Assembly: GCA_051986465.1 (NCBI GenBank)
Contig: JBPYFB010000030.1
Location: 1-11,318, forward strand
DNA length: 11,318 bases
Source: DATEJJ01 sp051986465
GTDB lineage: Bacteria > Actinomycetota > Actinomycetes > Mycobacteriales > Micromonosporaceae
Direction of reading: 5' to 3'
The position numbers were made by a program, and so were the translations under genes. Of this stretch, positions 1 through 5,577 are shown piece after piece; positions within the stretch are counted from its first letter, which is position 1; the number at the start of each line of letters is the position of its first letter. The notes under the pieces were generated by a model. The model was not told the DNA's origin, did no database searches, and saw only the letters and a program-made list of their open reading frames with translations.

Positions 1-208
1 GCTTACCGGCGATGTCCACGCCGTCATAGCGGATCTGTCCGCCCGTACGAACAGTTCCGCTGATCGATCGCAACGTCGTCGTCTTCCCGGCCCCGTTAGC
101 GCCGAGGATGCCTACCGCACCGCCCTCCGGCACGGACAAGGAGACCCCGTCGAGCACTTGGACCGGACCGTAGAAAGCCGTCACCGAATGAAGCTCAAGC
201 AGCGTCAT
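1..208 (-). CDS. livF: ABC transporter ATP-binding protein, LivF type (partial, 3' end beyond window)
   Basis: The first 69 residues are visible; the rest lies beyond the left edge. The frame starts with ATG at 208 and reads MTLLELHSVTAFYG, followed by Walker A GANGAGKT at residues 36-43. The order LELHSVTAFYGPVQVL, then GILGANGAGKTTTLRSISG, is typical of LivF, one of the two ATPases of HAAT-type (branched-chain amino acid or related organic acid) uptake systems at the inner face of the membrane. Its start overlaps the end of the neighbouring LivG gene by 14 bp, so the two are co-transcribed and probably translationally coupled. Walker B, signature and H-loop are outside the window, so intactness cannot be judged. 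The substrate is not shown by the sequence. The neighbouring aromatic catabolic genes and the shared operator before livG suggest an aromatic acid or a related carboxylate (inference). Confidence 0.88.
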   Translation of the reverse strand, partial: MTLLELHSVTAFYGPVQVLDGVSLSVPEGGAVGILGANGAGKTTTLRSISGTVRTGGQIRYDGVDIAGK

Positions 209-977
209 CGGCGGCGTCCTTTCCGATGTAGGCCTCGATCACGCGCGGGTCGGACTGCGCCTGCGCGGCGGTGCCATCCATGAGCTTGCGCCCGTGATCG
301 AGTACGACAACGCGGTCGGTGAGTGCCGCGATGAGTCCCATGTGGTGCTCCACGATCACGACAGTGATGTCCTCCTCCACCCGGACCCGGCGGACCGTTT
401 CGATGAGCTGCTCGACCTCCGAGTGGGGCAGCCCCGCCGCTGGCCCGTCGCGCAGCAGGAGCTTCGGCCGCGAAAGGAGTGCGCGGCAGAGTTCGATACC
501 CTTGTGCAAGCCATGGGACAGCTCGTCCACCCGGCGGTTCGCGGCCCACCCGAGGCGGTTGCGGTCGAGCAGTTCGAGAGCCTCCGTTCGGAGTTCGCGC
601 TCTGAACGGGTCAGCCGGCGCAGCCGCAACGACCATTCAATCGGGCCGCCGGGAAGTCGGGTGTGCGCACCCAGGAGGACGTTCTCAAGGACGGTCGCCT
701 CCAATCGCAGCGCCGGATGCTGGAAGGTCCGGGCAAGACCGTGGCGGGCGAGGGTTGCGGGGGCGGTACCGAGTACCTCGACACCATCGATGGTGATCGA
801 GCCTGAGCTGGGCCGGTAATGCCCGCTGATGCAGTTGAACAGTGACGTCTTCCCTGCGCCGTTCGGGCCGACGAGGCCGAAGATCTGGCCCGGCTGCACC
901 ATGAACCCGACCTCGGTGAGAACCTTGATCCCACCGAAGCTCAGGTTCACGTCGGTGAGCCTCAGTTCCGCCGCCAT
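195..977 (-). CDS. livG: ABC transporter ATP-binding protein, LivG type, with altered Walker B
   Basis: A 260-residue protein, normal length for LivG. ATG at 977 is chosen because GAGGGGAAGG sits about 6 bp upstream and the family homology begins there (MAAELRLTDVNLSFGGIKVL). The open frame runs up to 1286, but that extension looks non-coding and contains the promoter. Walker A GPNGAGKT is at 37-44, the Q-loop at Q86 (GLARTFQ), the signature LSHGL at 153-157 and the switch histidine at H211. Walker B reads LLLRDGPAAG (173-182): the catalytic glutamate expected after D177 is glycine (G178), and the usual EHDM after the H-loop is EHHM. The protein should bind ATP but may hydrolyse it poorly, leaving hydrolysis to the LivF-side site (inference). 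It is first in its transcript, directly behind operator site 1, and overlaps livF. No permease or binding-protein gene is visible here. Confidence 0.9.
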   Translation of the reverse strand: MAAELRLTDVNLSFGGIKVLTEVGFMVQPGQIFGLVGPNGAGKTSLFNCISGHYRPSSGSITIDGVEVLGTAPATLARHGLARTFQHPALRLEATVLENVLLGAHTRLPGGPIEWSLRLRRLTRSERELRTEALELLDRNRLGWAANRRVDELSHGLHKGIELCRALLSRPKLLLRDGPAAGLPHSEVEQLIETVRRVRVEEDITVVIVEHHMGLIAALTDRVVVLDHGRKLMDGTAAQAQSDPRVIEAYIGKDAADDAA

Positions 978-1034
978 CGGCCGCCTTCCCCTCTCGTCGT
1001 TGCCGCGTTGCCCCGACCCTGGGAGTCCATCCCG

Positions 1035-1074
1035 AGCTTGGACGGTACGGAGCGACCAAGATATTGTCAACAAT
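1035..1074 (-). promoter_or_regulatory. Predicted livG promoter overlapping operator site 1
   Basis: Read on the minus strand, a perfect -35 TTGACA (1070-1065) is followed after 17 bp by TACCGT (1047-1042), a plausible actinobacterial -10. Transcription would start near 1035, giving a leader of about 58 nt before the livG ATG at 977. The -35 lies inside the palindromic operator at 1063-1074, so a bound regulator would block or modulate this promoter directly. The hexamers are seen in the sequence; promoter activity is inferred. Confidence 0.5.
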
Positions 1075-1078
1075 TCTG
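1063..1078. promoter_or_regulatory. Operator site 1 (ATTGTCAACAATTCTG)
   Basis: ATTGT-CA-ACAAT (1063-1074) is a perfect 5-bp inverted repeat with a 2-bp centre, followed by TCTG. The same 16-bp block recurs, with one change each, at 2451-2466 and 2640-2655, and its 12-bp core appears in reverse orientation at 2526-2537. The form TTGT-N2-ACAA resembles operators of GntR (FadR/FCD) regulators (family knowledge). No such regulator is encoded in this window. Confidence 0.65.
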
Positions 1079-1377
1079 TGAATAGGGTTTGAGCCGATGG
1101 TGCTGAAGCATTGTGGCCGAATGCGTCCACGCGTTCGTCGTACCCGAGGACGGGCCTGCGCGCCGAATTCGGCCGCGCCGACTCGGGTCGGCGGCAGCGG
1201 GCCGGTGCTCGATTATGTGGCCAGGTCTCGGTAGGTGGTTCAGCGACTGAGCAGCACCGAACATCGCCAGACCGTGTGGACACCATAGCGGTGACCTGAC
1301 CGTTTGGGCAGTCGGCGAGAGCCGCCAGGCGTCAGCGATTCCGCGGGGAACGGTGGCGGGCCGCTCGGCACGTCACC

Positions 1378-1656
1378 TCAGGACCGCTCCTGGGGATGCT
1401 GGGCAAGCGCTTCCACATGAACGTCGAGCCAGGGCGCCATCGGCAGAGACATCAGCGCGTCATGCAGTGCCGCGGCGTCGGGCGCCTCGTACAGCCCGAT
1501 GGTCGCGTTGCGGCCCGGAACCCGCCACAACCGCTTCAGGACACCGGCCGCCCTCAGCTCCATCGCGCGGGCGCGCTCCGCCGCCCGCAGCTCCTCCCGC
1601 CGCTCAGTAGGGACTTCAGCCGGCAACCGATTCTCGGACCTGACCAGAAACTCCAT
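1378..1656 (-). CDS. Muconolactone delta-isomerase family protein
   Basis: A 92-residue protein, close to the roughly 96 residues of CatC. It starts MEFLVRSENRLP and continues with RAMELRAAGVLKRLWRVPGR, then NATIGLYEAPDAAALHDAL and MSLPMAPWLDVHVEAL. This arrangement is characteristic of the muconolactone isomerase family (PF02426, dimeric alpha+beta barrel). ATG at 1656 is chosen because GAGGAGA lies about 6 bp upstream and homology starts there; the longer frame to 1896 only overlaps the hydrolase gene. It begins 23 bp after the alpha/beta hydrolase stop, so the two form one transcript. Classical CatC isomerises muconolactone in the ortho (beta-ketoadipate) pathway, but no catA, catB or pcaIJ is near. 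Here the neighbours belong to a meta-type OMA pathway, so an altered substrate, such as isomerisation of a ring-cleavage product or lactone, is more likely (inference). The gene symbol is therefore left blank. Confidence 0.82.
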   Translation of the reverse strand: MEFLVRSENRLPAEVPTERREELRAAERARAMELRAAGVLKRLWRVPGRNATIGLYEAPDAAALHDALMSLPMAPWLDVHVEALAQHPQERS

Positions 1657-1679
1657 CGCGATCTCCTCTGCGTTCCGGC

Positions 1680-2384
1680 CTAGCCGACGAGTGTGTCCAG
1701 TACGGCGGCCAGCTCCTTCGGTGCGGTCACCATCGCCTCGTGACCCGTCGCGAGGTCGACCACCGGCCAGCCTTTCGCTCTCGCCCGGTCTGCCTGGCTC
1801 TGGAAGACGCGCATCCAGTCCACGCACTCGATGAAAGCCGCGGGCACGCGCTCCACGGCACCGCTCACCCGCAGCGGGTCGGTGTAGGTCTTCCACGGGT
1901 GCGGCGTGAGCCGGGGCGTCAGCCAGTCGATGTCTGCCGGCTCGGTCACACCGAGCACCTCGAGCTTGCGGACGGGTACCAGCCAGCCGAAGCCGGGGCC
2001 GGCCGCGGACTCGGACCAGTGGCGCGCCACCGATTCGGGCTGCATCGAGACCGCACTCTCGCCCTCCTCCCCGACGAAGGCATCGAGGTAGATCCGCTTG
2101 GCGACCACGTTCGGGCGCCGGTCAGCCACCGCGGTGATGACCTGGCCGGCGTAGCTGTGACCGACCAGCACCACGTCCGTCAGGCCAAGCACGTCGATGA
2201 CACGCACGACATCCTCGACGTGTGTGTCGAGGCCGACCATGGGCGAGAGCAGGTGCGCCCGCTCGGAGAGGCCGGTCAGCGTCGGGGCGTGCACCTTGTG
2301 GCCGGTACTTCGCAGCAGCGGCGCGACCCGGTCCCAACACCACCCGCCGTGCCACGCGCCATGAACCAACACGAACGTCGCCAC
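1680..2384 (-). CDS. Alpha/beta-fold hydrolase, methylesterase/hydroxynitrile-lyase-like
   Basis: A 234-residue protein starting at GTG 2384, with GGAGG 4 bp upstream. The N-terminal strand FVLVHGAWHGGWCWDRV carries the oxyanion-hole HGAWHGG. The nucleophile elbow is GHSYAG with Ser77, and the catalytic histidine is His215 (TGHEAM); Asp189 in the segment FIECVDW is a candidate acid. This is the compact fold of plant methylesterases (SABP2/MES) and hydroxynitrile lyases and of many bacterial small esterases, not the PcaD enol-lactonase pattern. It is cytoplasmic, with no signal peptide. It is the first gene of the leftward unit with the muconolactone-isomerase-like gene and lies behind operators 2 and 3. 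Within an OMA pathway it could cleave a methyl ester (for example of a 3-O-methylgallate ring-fission product) or a pyrone/lactone; this is inference, and the actual substrate is unknown. Confidence 0.85.
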   Translation of the reverse strand: MATFVLVHGAWHGGWCWDRVAPLLRSTGHKVHAPTLTGLSERAHLLSPMVGLDTHVEDVVRVIDVLGLTDVVLVGHSYAGQVITAVADRRPNVVAKRIYLDAFVGEEGESAVSMQPESVARHWSESAAGPGFGWLVPVRKLEVLGVTEPADIDWLTPRLTPHPWKTYTDPLRVSGAVERVPAAFIECVDWMRVFQSQADRARAKGWPVVDLATGHEAMVTAPKELAAVLDTLVG

Positions 2385-2450
2385 AGATCCTCCATCGGTG
2401 GTAGGTGCGGGTACCGCCGGCCCGGTGACATGCTCTCATTGGGCGACACG

Positions 2451-2466
2451 ATTGACAACAATTCTG
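2451..2466. promoter_or_regulatory. Operator site 2 (ATTGACAACAATTCTG)
   Basis: Matches operator site 1 at 15 of 16 positions; the T-to-A change at 2455 breaks one pair of the inverted repeat. It is 67 bp upstream of the hydrolase GTG, a position suited to control of the leftward promoter. The identity is seen directly; binding is inferred. Confidence 0.6.
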
Positions 2467-2525
2467 TACGGCAGCTCGAAGCGCCCGAGACCGGACGGCC
2501 ACCGCGGATAGGAGCACTGTACGGG

Positions 2526-2537
2526 ATCGTTGACAAT
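2526..2537. promoter_or_regulatory. Operator site 3 (ATCGTTGACAAT, inverted orientation)
   Basis: The reverse complement ATTGTCAACGAT matches the core of site 1 at 11 of 12 positions. It contains TTGACA on the plus strand and TTGTCA on the minus strand, so it overlaps the -35 of candidate promoters in both directions. It sits centrally between the two divergent genes and could coordinate both. Confidence 0.58.
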
Positions 2538-2559
2538 CTTGTCGGCATCAACGTACGAT
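2530..2559 (+). promoter_or_regulatory. Predicted rightward promoter for the ring-cleavage operon
   Basis: A perfect -35 TTGACA (2530-2535), an 18-bp spacer and TACGAT (2554-2559) match the actinobacterial housekeeping pattern TTGACA-N18-TAnnAT well. The -35 lies inside operator 3. Transcription would start near 2566, leaving a leader of about 180 nt that contains operator 4. Confidence 0.5.
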
Positions 2560-2639
2560 CTCGCGGTGTTCGCCGGCTTGACGACGCCAGGTCCGCAGCG
2601 CGGTGAATGATCACGACCCACGCCCGCGCGTATCCGCAT

Positions 2640-2655
2640 ATCGTCAACAATTCTG
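2640..2655. promoter_or_regulatory. Operator site 4 (ATCGTCAACAATTCTG)
   Basis: Matches operator site 1 at 15 of 16 positions, and the preceding AT dinucleotide is shared as well. It lies 91 bp before the aldolase start, and 10 bp upstream of the second candidate -35 at 2665. Confidence 0.62.
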
Positions 2656-2664
2656 AAGGCAATC

Positions 2665-2693
2665 TTGACCAGGTACGCGGCGACGCGTAGACC
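2665..2693 (+). promoter_or_regulatory. Second candidate promoter before the aldolase gene
   Basis: TTGACC (2665-2670), a 17-bp spacer and TAGACC (2688-2693) are spaced as in a sigma-70-type promoter, with a start near 2700, about 46 nt before the aldolase ATG. The -10 is only moderately conserved. It competes with the stronger-looking pair at 2530-2559 as the main start of the operon. Confidence 0.35.
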
Positions 2694-2745
2694 TTGATAG
2701 CGCACCTAGTGCGCCGGAGTTCTCACGCGATGGAGGTGACCACAC

Positions 2746-3450
2746 ATGACATCGCACTTCGTCGTCCGGAGGGTGGAGCGGGCCGATCCGGAGTCGGTAG
2801 CCGCACTTCGCTCGGCAGGCGTCGCCACGGCGCACGAGGCGGCCGGCCGGATCGGGTTGCTGGGCCCGGAGATCCAGCCACGCCAGGACGGGACGGTGAT
2901 CGCCGGATCCGCCATCACCGTCTCCTGCCATCCCGGCGACAACCTCATGATCCACGCCGCCGTCGAGGTCTGCTCCCCTGGTGACGTGCTGGTCGTGACC
3001 ACAACGTCGCCGTCGACCGACGGCATGTTCGGCGATCTGCTCGGCACGTCACTGCAGGCACGCGGCGTGCTCGGCCTCGTAATCGACGCCGGGGTACGCG
3101 ACATCGCGGCACTGCGTGGCATGGGGTTTCCCGTCTGGTCCCGTGCCGTACACGCCCAGGGCACGGTCAAGGCGAGCCCCGGCTCGGTCAATGTGCCAGT
3201 GGTCGCGGCGGGCCAGATCGTGCGTCCGGGTGATGTCGTCATCGCCGACGACGACGGCGTACTGGTCCTACCCGCCGCGCGGAGCGCAGCGGTGGCCGCG
3301 GCAGCCGCGAAGCGGATCGCCGCCGAGGTCGACAAGCGCGAACAGTTGGCGAAGGGTGTGCTCGGCGTCGACATGTACGAGTTGCGGCCGCTGCTTGCCC
3401 AACTCGGCGTGCGGTACGTCGACCGGCTTCCGGCCGAGGACGAGTCATGA
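2746..3450 (+). CDS. ligK: 4-carboxy-4-hydroxy-2-oxoadipate aldolase (RraA-like, LigK/GalC type)
   Basis: A 234-residue protein starting at ATG 2746, with a strong GGAGGTGA site 6 bp upstream. It belongs to the RraA-like class II pyruvate aldolases. The segment CHPGDNLMIHAAVEVCSPGD at 61-80, GDLLGTSLQARGV at 96-108, and IDAGVRD with R118-D119 at 113-119 are the family's substrate- and metal-binding elements. GFPVWSRAVHAQGTVKASPG (127 onwards) is the hallmark of the aldolase branch rather than the RNase E inhibitor branch. The enzyme splits CHA into pyruvate and oxaloacetate (and commonly decarboxylates oxaloacetate), the last step of protocatechuate 4,5-cleavage and gallate degradation. It is first in the operon and overlaps the next gene by ATGA. 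HMG aldolase activity is usual in this family, so exact specificity is inferred from the adjacent tautomerase and hydratase. Confidence 0.9.
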   Translation: MTSHFVVRRVERADPESVAALRSAGVATAHEAAGRIGLLGPEIQPRQDGTVIAGSAITVSCHPGDNLMIHAAVEVCSPGDVLVVTTTSPSTDGMFGDLLGTSLQARGVLGLVIDAGVRDIAALRGMGFPVWSRAVHAQGTVKASPGSVNVPVVAAGQIVRPGDVVIADDDGVLVLPAARSAAVAAAAAKRIAAEVDKREQLAKGVLGVDMYELRPLLAQLGVRYVDRLPAEDES

Positions 3451-4520
3451 CGCCGGAGCGCGACGGCATTCGCTGCATGCAGATGCGCGGTGGCAGTTCC
3501 AAGGGGGCGTACTTCTGCGCAGCGGATCTGCCCGCCGATCCGGCCGAGCGGGACGACCTGCTGCTGCGCATCATGGGATCACCTGACCCCCGCCAGGTCG
3601 ACGGCCTGGGCGGCGGGCACCCGTTGACCAGTAAGGTCGCGGTGGTCGCGCCGTCGGCGGACGCCGAGGCGCACGTCGACTACCTGTTCCTCCAGGTCGT
3701 TCCCGACCGGTCGATCGTCACCGACGCCCAGACCTGTGGAAACCTGCTCGCCGGTGTCGGTCCGTTCGCGATCGAACGCGGCCTCGTCCCCGTGGCTGGA
3801 GAGGTCACCACTGTCCGGATCCGAGCCGTCAACCCGACCGTCAACCTCGTCGAGGCGCAGGTCCAGACCCCCGGCGGCCGCGTCAGCTACGAGGGCAACA
3901 CGGTCATGGCCGGTACGCCATTTCCGGCGGCCCCGATCCACCTGGCATTTCCCGGCAATCCACGCCCGGTCTTTCCCACCGGCCGGCTCGTCGACAACCT
4001 CGCCGGCGTACCGGCCACCTGCGTGGACGCGGGCATGCCGGTGGTCATCGTGCGCGCCACCGACCTCGACATCGCCGGCACCGAAGAACCCGCGGATCTC
4101 GAGAGTCGAGATCCGCTCCGCGCGGTGGTCGAAGCCGTCCGTCTCGAAGCCGGTCGGGCAATGGGCCTGGGCGACGTACGTGACGCCACCGTTCCGAAGA
4201 TCACCATCGTGTCCCCGCCGCGCAACGGCGGCACGGTGACCACGAGGACGTTCATTCCGCATCGTGTGCACGCCGCGATCGGCGTACTGGGTGCGGTCTC
4301 CGTGGCGGCCGCCGTACACACGCCGGACACGATCGCCACCCCGGACTTCCCGGTTGACCGCTTGGTCCGCATCGAACACCCCACCGGTACCTTCGACGTC
4401 GCCGTCGAGCTCGACGTCGATGGACCCGCCACGAGGCTGCGCCGCAGTTCCGTTGTGCGTACCGCCCGCAAGATCTCCGACGGCCTGGTATGGCCCCGCA
4501 GCGGGAAAGCAGAGATATGA
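3447..4520 (+). CDS. galD: 4-oxalomesaconate tautomerase (PrpF family, LigU/GalD type)
   Basis: A 357-residue protein starting at ATG 3447, in a 4-bp ATGA overlap with the aldolase stop; GAGGA precedes it. It has the two-domain diaminopimelate-epimerase fold of the PrpF family: MRGGSSKGAYF at 13-23, GGGHPLTSKVAVV with K63, and DAQTCGN with C97 in the first half, and the GHP-like and VPKITIVSPP elements beyond. By my alignment from memory, K63 and C97 correspond to the catalytic Lys66 and Cys100 reported for LigU. LigU and GalD move the double bond or the enol/keto form of OMA so the hydratase can act. The gene directly follows the aldolase and is coupled to the dioxygenase by another ATGA overlap, which supports this role over 2-methylaconitate isomerisation (PrpF), for which no methylcitrate genes are nearby. 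Confidence 0.87.
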   Translation: MTPERDGIRCMQMRGGSSKGAYFCAADLPADPAERDDLLLRIMGSPDPRQVDGLGGGHPLTSKVAVVAPSADAEAHVDYLFLQVVPDRSIVTDAQTCGNLLAGVGPFAIERGLVPVAGEVTTVRIRAVNPTVNLVEAQVQTPGGRVSYEGNTVMAGTPFPAAPIHLAFPGNPRPVFPTGRLVDNLAGVPATCVDAGMPVVIVRATDLDIAGTEEPADLESRDPLRAVVEAVRLEAGRAMGLGDVRDATVPKITIVSPPRNGGTVTTRTFIPHRVHAAIGVLGAVSVAAAVHTPDTIATPDFPVDRLVRIEHPTGTFDVAVELDVDGPATRLRRSSVVRTARKISDGLVWPRSGKAEI

Positions 4521-5509
4521 CTGTCGAATTGTCCTCGCTGACTCACGACCCGGACGGGCGCCGCGACATCGCCCACGTGGGACCCGTCGAGCTGTATACG
4601 CCAGTCCTTGAAGCCTCTAGGGACTTCTTCGTCAGTGTCATGGGACTGCGCGAGGTGCACCGGGACGGCGACTCGGTCTACCTGCACACCTGGGACGACT
4701 ATCAATCGTGGACGCTGCGGCTGATCGAGCGCGAAAAGGCCGGAGTCGGGCGTACCTATCTGCGCGCCGCCAGCCCGCAGGCGATCGGCCGGCTGAACAC
4801 GGCGATCGACGCGGCCGGAATCGACCGGCGTACCAGAACCGATGTCCACCACCTCGGCGACGTCCAGCTCTTCACCGACCCGGACGGCCACGAACTCGGG
4901 CTCTACTGGGACGTCGACTGGTACGTCGCCGACGACACCGATCGACCGGCGCTGAAGAACCAGGCCGCCGCCTACGCCGGACGCGGCGCCAACCTGCGCC
5001 GCCTCGACCACGTCAACTATCTGGCCGCGGATGTGCCGCGGACCTCCGCGTTCCTTCGCGACGTTCTCGGCGCGCGGTGCACGGAGCAGATCATCAAGGA
5101 CGACGGCAGCCCGCAGGCGATCTGGTACTCGGTGGGCAACAAGTCCTACGACCTCGTCTATACCGAGGACTGGACCGGACACAGTGGACGGTTGCATCAC
5201 CTCGCCTTCGCCACCGACACCCGTGAGGAGATCCTCCGCGCCGCGGACGTCTGCCTGGACGCCGGCGTCCACATCGAGACCGGGCCGCACAAGCACGCGA
5301 TTCAGCAGACCTTCTTCCTCTACGTCTGGGAACCGGGCGGCAATCGCATCGAAATCTGCAACGCTGGCGCCCGCCTGATCCTCGCGCCGGACTGGAAGAC
5401 CATCAGCTGGACCCGCGAGGAACGCGCCAAGGGGCAGGCTTGGGGGCTCAAGACAATCGAGACCTTCCACACGCACGGCACGCCAGTCGTTGACAAACCA
5501 ACCGGCTGA
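4517..5509 (+). CDS. Type I (VOC-fold) extradiol ring-cleavage dioxygenase, catechol 2,3-dioxygenase-like
   Basis: A 330-residue protein. ATG 4517 overlaps the tautomerase stop (ATGA) and is preferred to the in-frame ATG at 4490, which lies inside the previous gene. It has two VOC modules: an N-terminal one at about 18-135 (HVGPVELYTPVLEASRDFFV, DPDGHELGLYWD) and a catalytic C-terminal one at about 162-285. The Fe(II) facial triad is visible as H165 (LDHVNYLA), H227 or H228 (GRLHHLAF) and E279 (NRIEI), with Y269 in LYVWEPGGNR. Length and motifs resemble catechol 2,3-dioxygenases. It sits inside an operon for OMA breakdown, so the expected substrate is a carboxylated catechol or pyrogallol (gallate, 3-O-methylgallate or protocatechuate) whose meta cleavage gives OMA or a precursor. 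Enzymes known for that step belong to the unrelated type II (LigAB) superfamily, so specificity here is open. Confidence 0.9.
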   Translation: MTVELSSLTHDPDGRRDIAHVGPVELYTPVLEASRDFFVSVMGLREVHRDGDSVYLHTWDDYQSWTLRLIEREKAGVGRTYLRAASPQAIGRLNTAIDAAGIDRRTRTDVHHLGDVQLFTDPDGHELGLYWDVDWYVADDTDRPALKNQAAAYAGRGANLRRLDHVNYLAADVPRTSAFLRDVLGARCTEQIIKDDGSPQAIWYSVGNKSYDLVYTEDWTGHSGRLHHLAFATDTREEILRAADVCLDAGVHIETGPHKHAIQQTFFLYVWEPGGNRIEICNAGARLILAPDWKTISWTREERAKGQAWGLKTIETFHTHGTPVVDKPTG

Positions 5510-5577
5510 CCGCGCCGCCCGCATCGTACCGCCGCTCACGATGTGCTCGTCGAGTTGCGGGATCAGGAGACGTACGC

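Larger units (their letters stand above)
978..1377. other. Gene-free spacer between livG and the isomerase gene
   Basis: About 400 bp with no convincing gene. The open frames crossing it lack ribosome binding sites and recognisable protein content. It holds the livG promoter with operator site 1 (1035-1078). It also contains two adjacent symmetric elements: a perfect 12-bp palindrome GCCGAATTCGGC at 1162-1173, and a hairpin with a 7-bp stem, CGCCGAC (1176-1182) and GTCGGCG (1187-1193), around a TCGG loop. The hairpin could end the leftward hydrolase/isomerase transcript before livG, but there is no T-run and the link is weak. Confidence 0.5.
2385..2745. promoter_or_regulatory. Divergent control region between hydrolase and aldolase operons
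   Basis: A gene-free stretch of 361 bp between divergent starts (GTG 2384 and ATG 2746). It holds three copies of the ATTGTCAACAAT-type operator (2451-2462, 2526-2537, 2640-2651) and candidate promoters in both directions. Its A+T content is locally higher than the flanking genes. A leftward promoter may use TTGTCA (2536-2531) with TCCTAT (2513-2508, 17-bp spacing), the -35 again lying in operator 3; this -10 is weak. No small gene with a ribosome binding site was found inside. Confidence 0.6.

Noticed and set aside
978..1286. N-terminal extension of the LivG frame by 103 residues
   Set aside because: No family similarity, no ribosome site at the upstream start, and it would cover the promoter and operator 1; ATG 977 has a good ribosome site.
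1657..1896. Upstream extension of the muconolactone-isomerase frame
   Set aside because: It lies wholly within the hydrolase gene in another frame; homology and a GAGGAGA site support the start at 1656.
1680..2384. Assignment of the hydrolase as PcaD (beta-ketoadipate enol-lactone hydrolase)
   Set aside because: The HGAWHGG and GHSYAG pattern is of the methylesterase/hydroxynitrile-lyase type, and no other beta-ketoadipate genes accompany it except the CatC-like protein.
5486..5497. Possible fifth operator (GTCGTTGACAAA) before the hydratase gene
   Set aside because: It matches site 3 at 10 of 12 positions but lies in the last codons of the dioxygenase, has a broken palindrome and no -10 at proper spacing. 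A 14-bp stretch spanning it (5485-5498) recurs in the kinase coding region (10625-10638), where it encodes the N-box, so chance is likely.
3887..5539. Long minus-strand open frame (550 codons) opposite the tautomerase and dioxygenase
   Set aside because: Mirror frame typical of GC-rich genes; no recognisable motifs, and the plus strand carries clear enzymes with catalytic residues.
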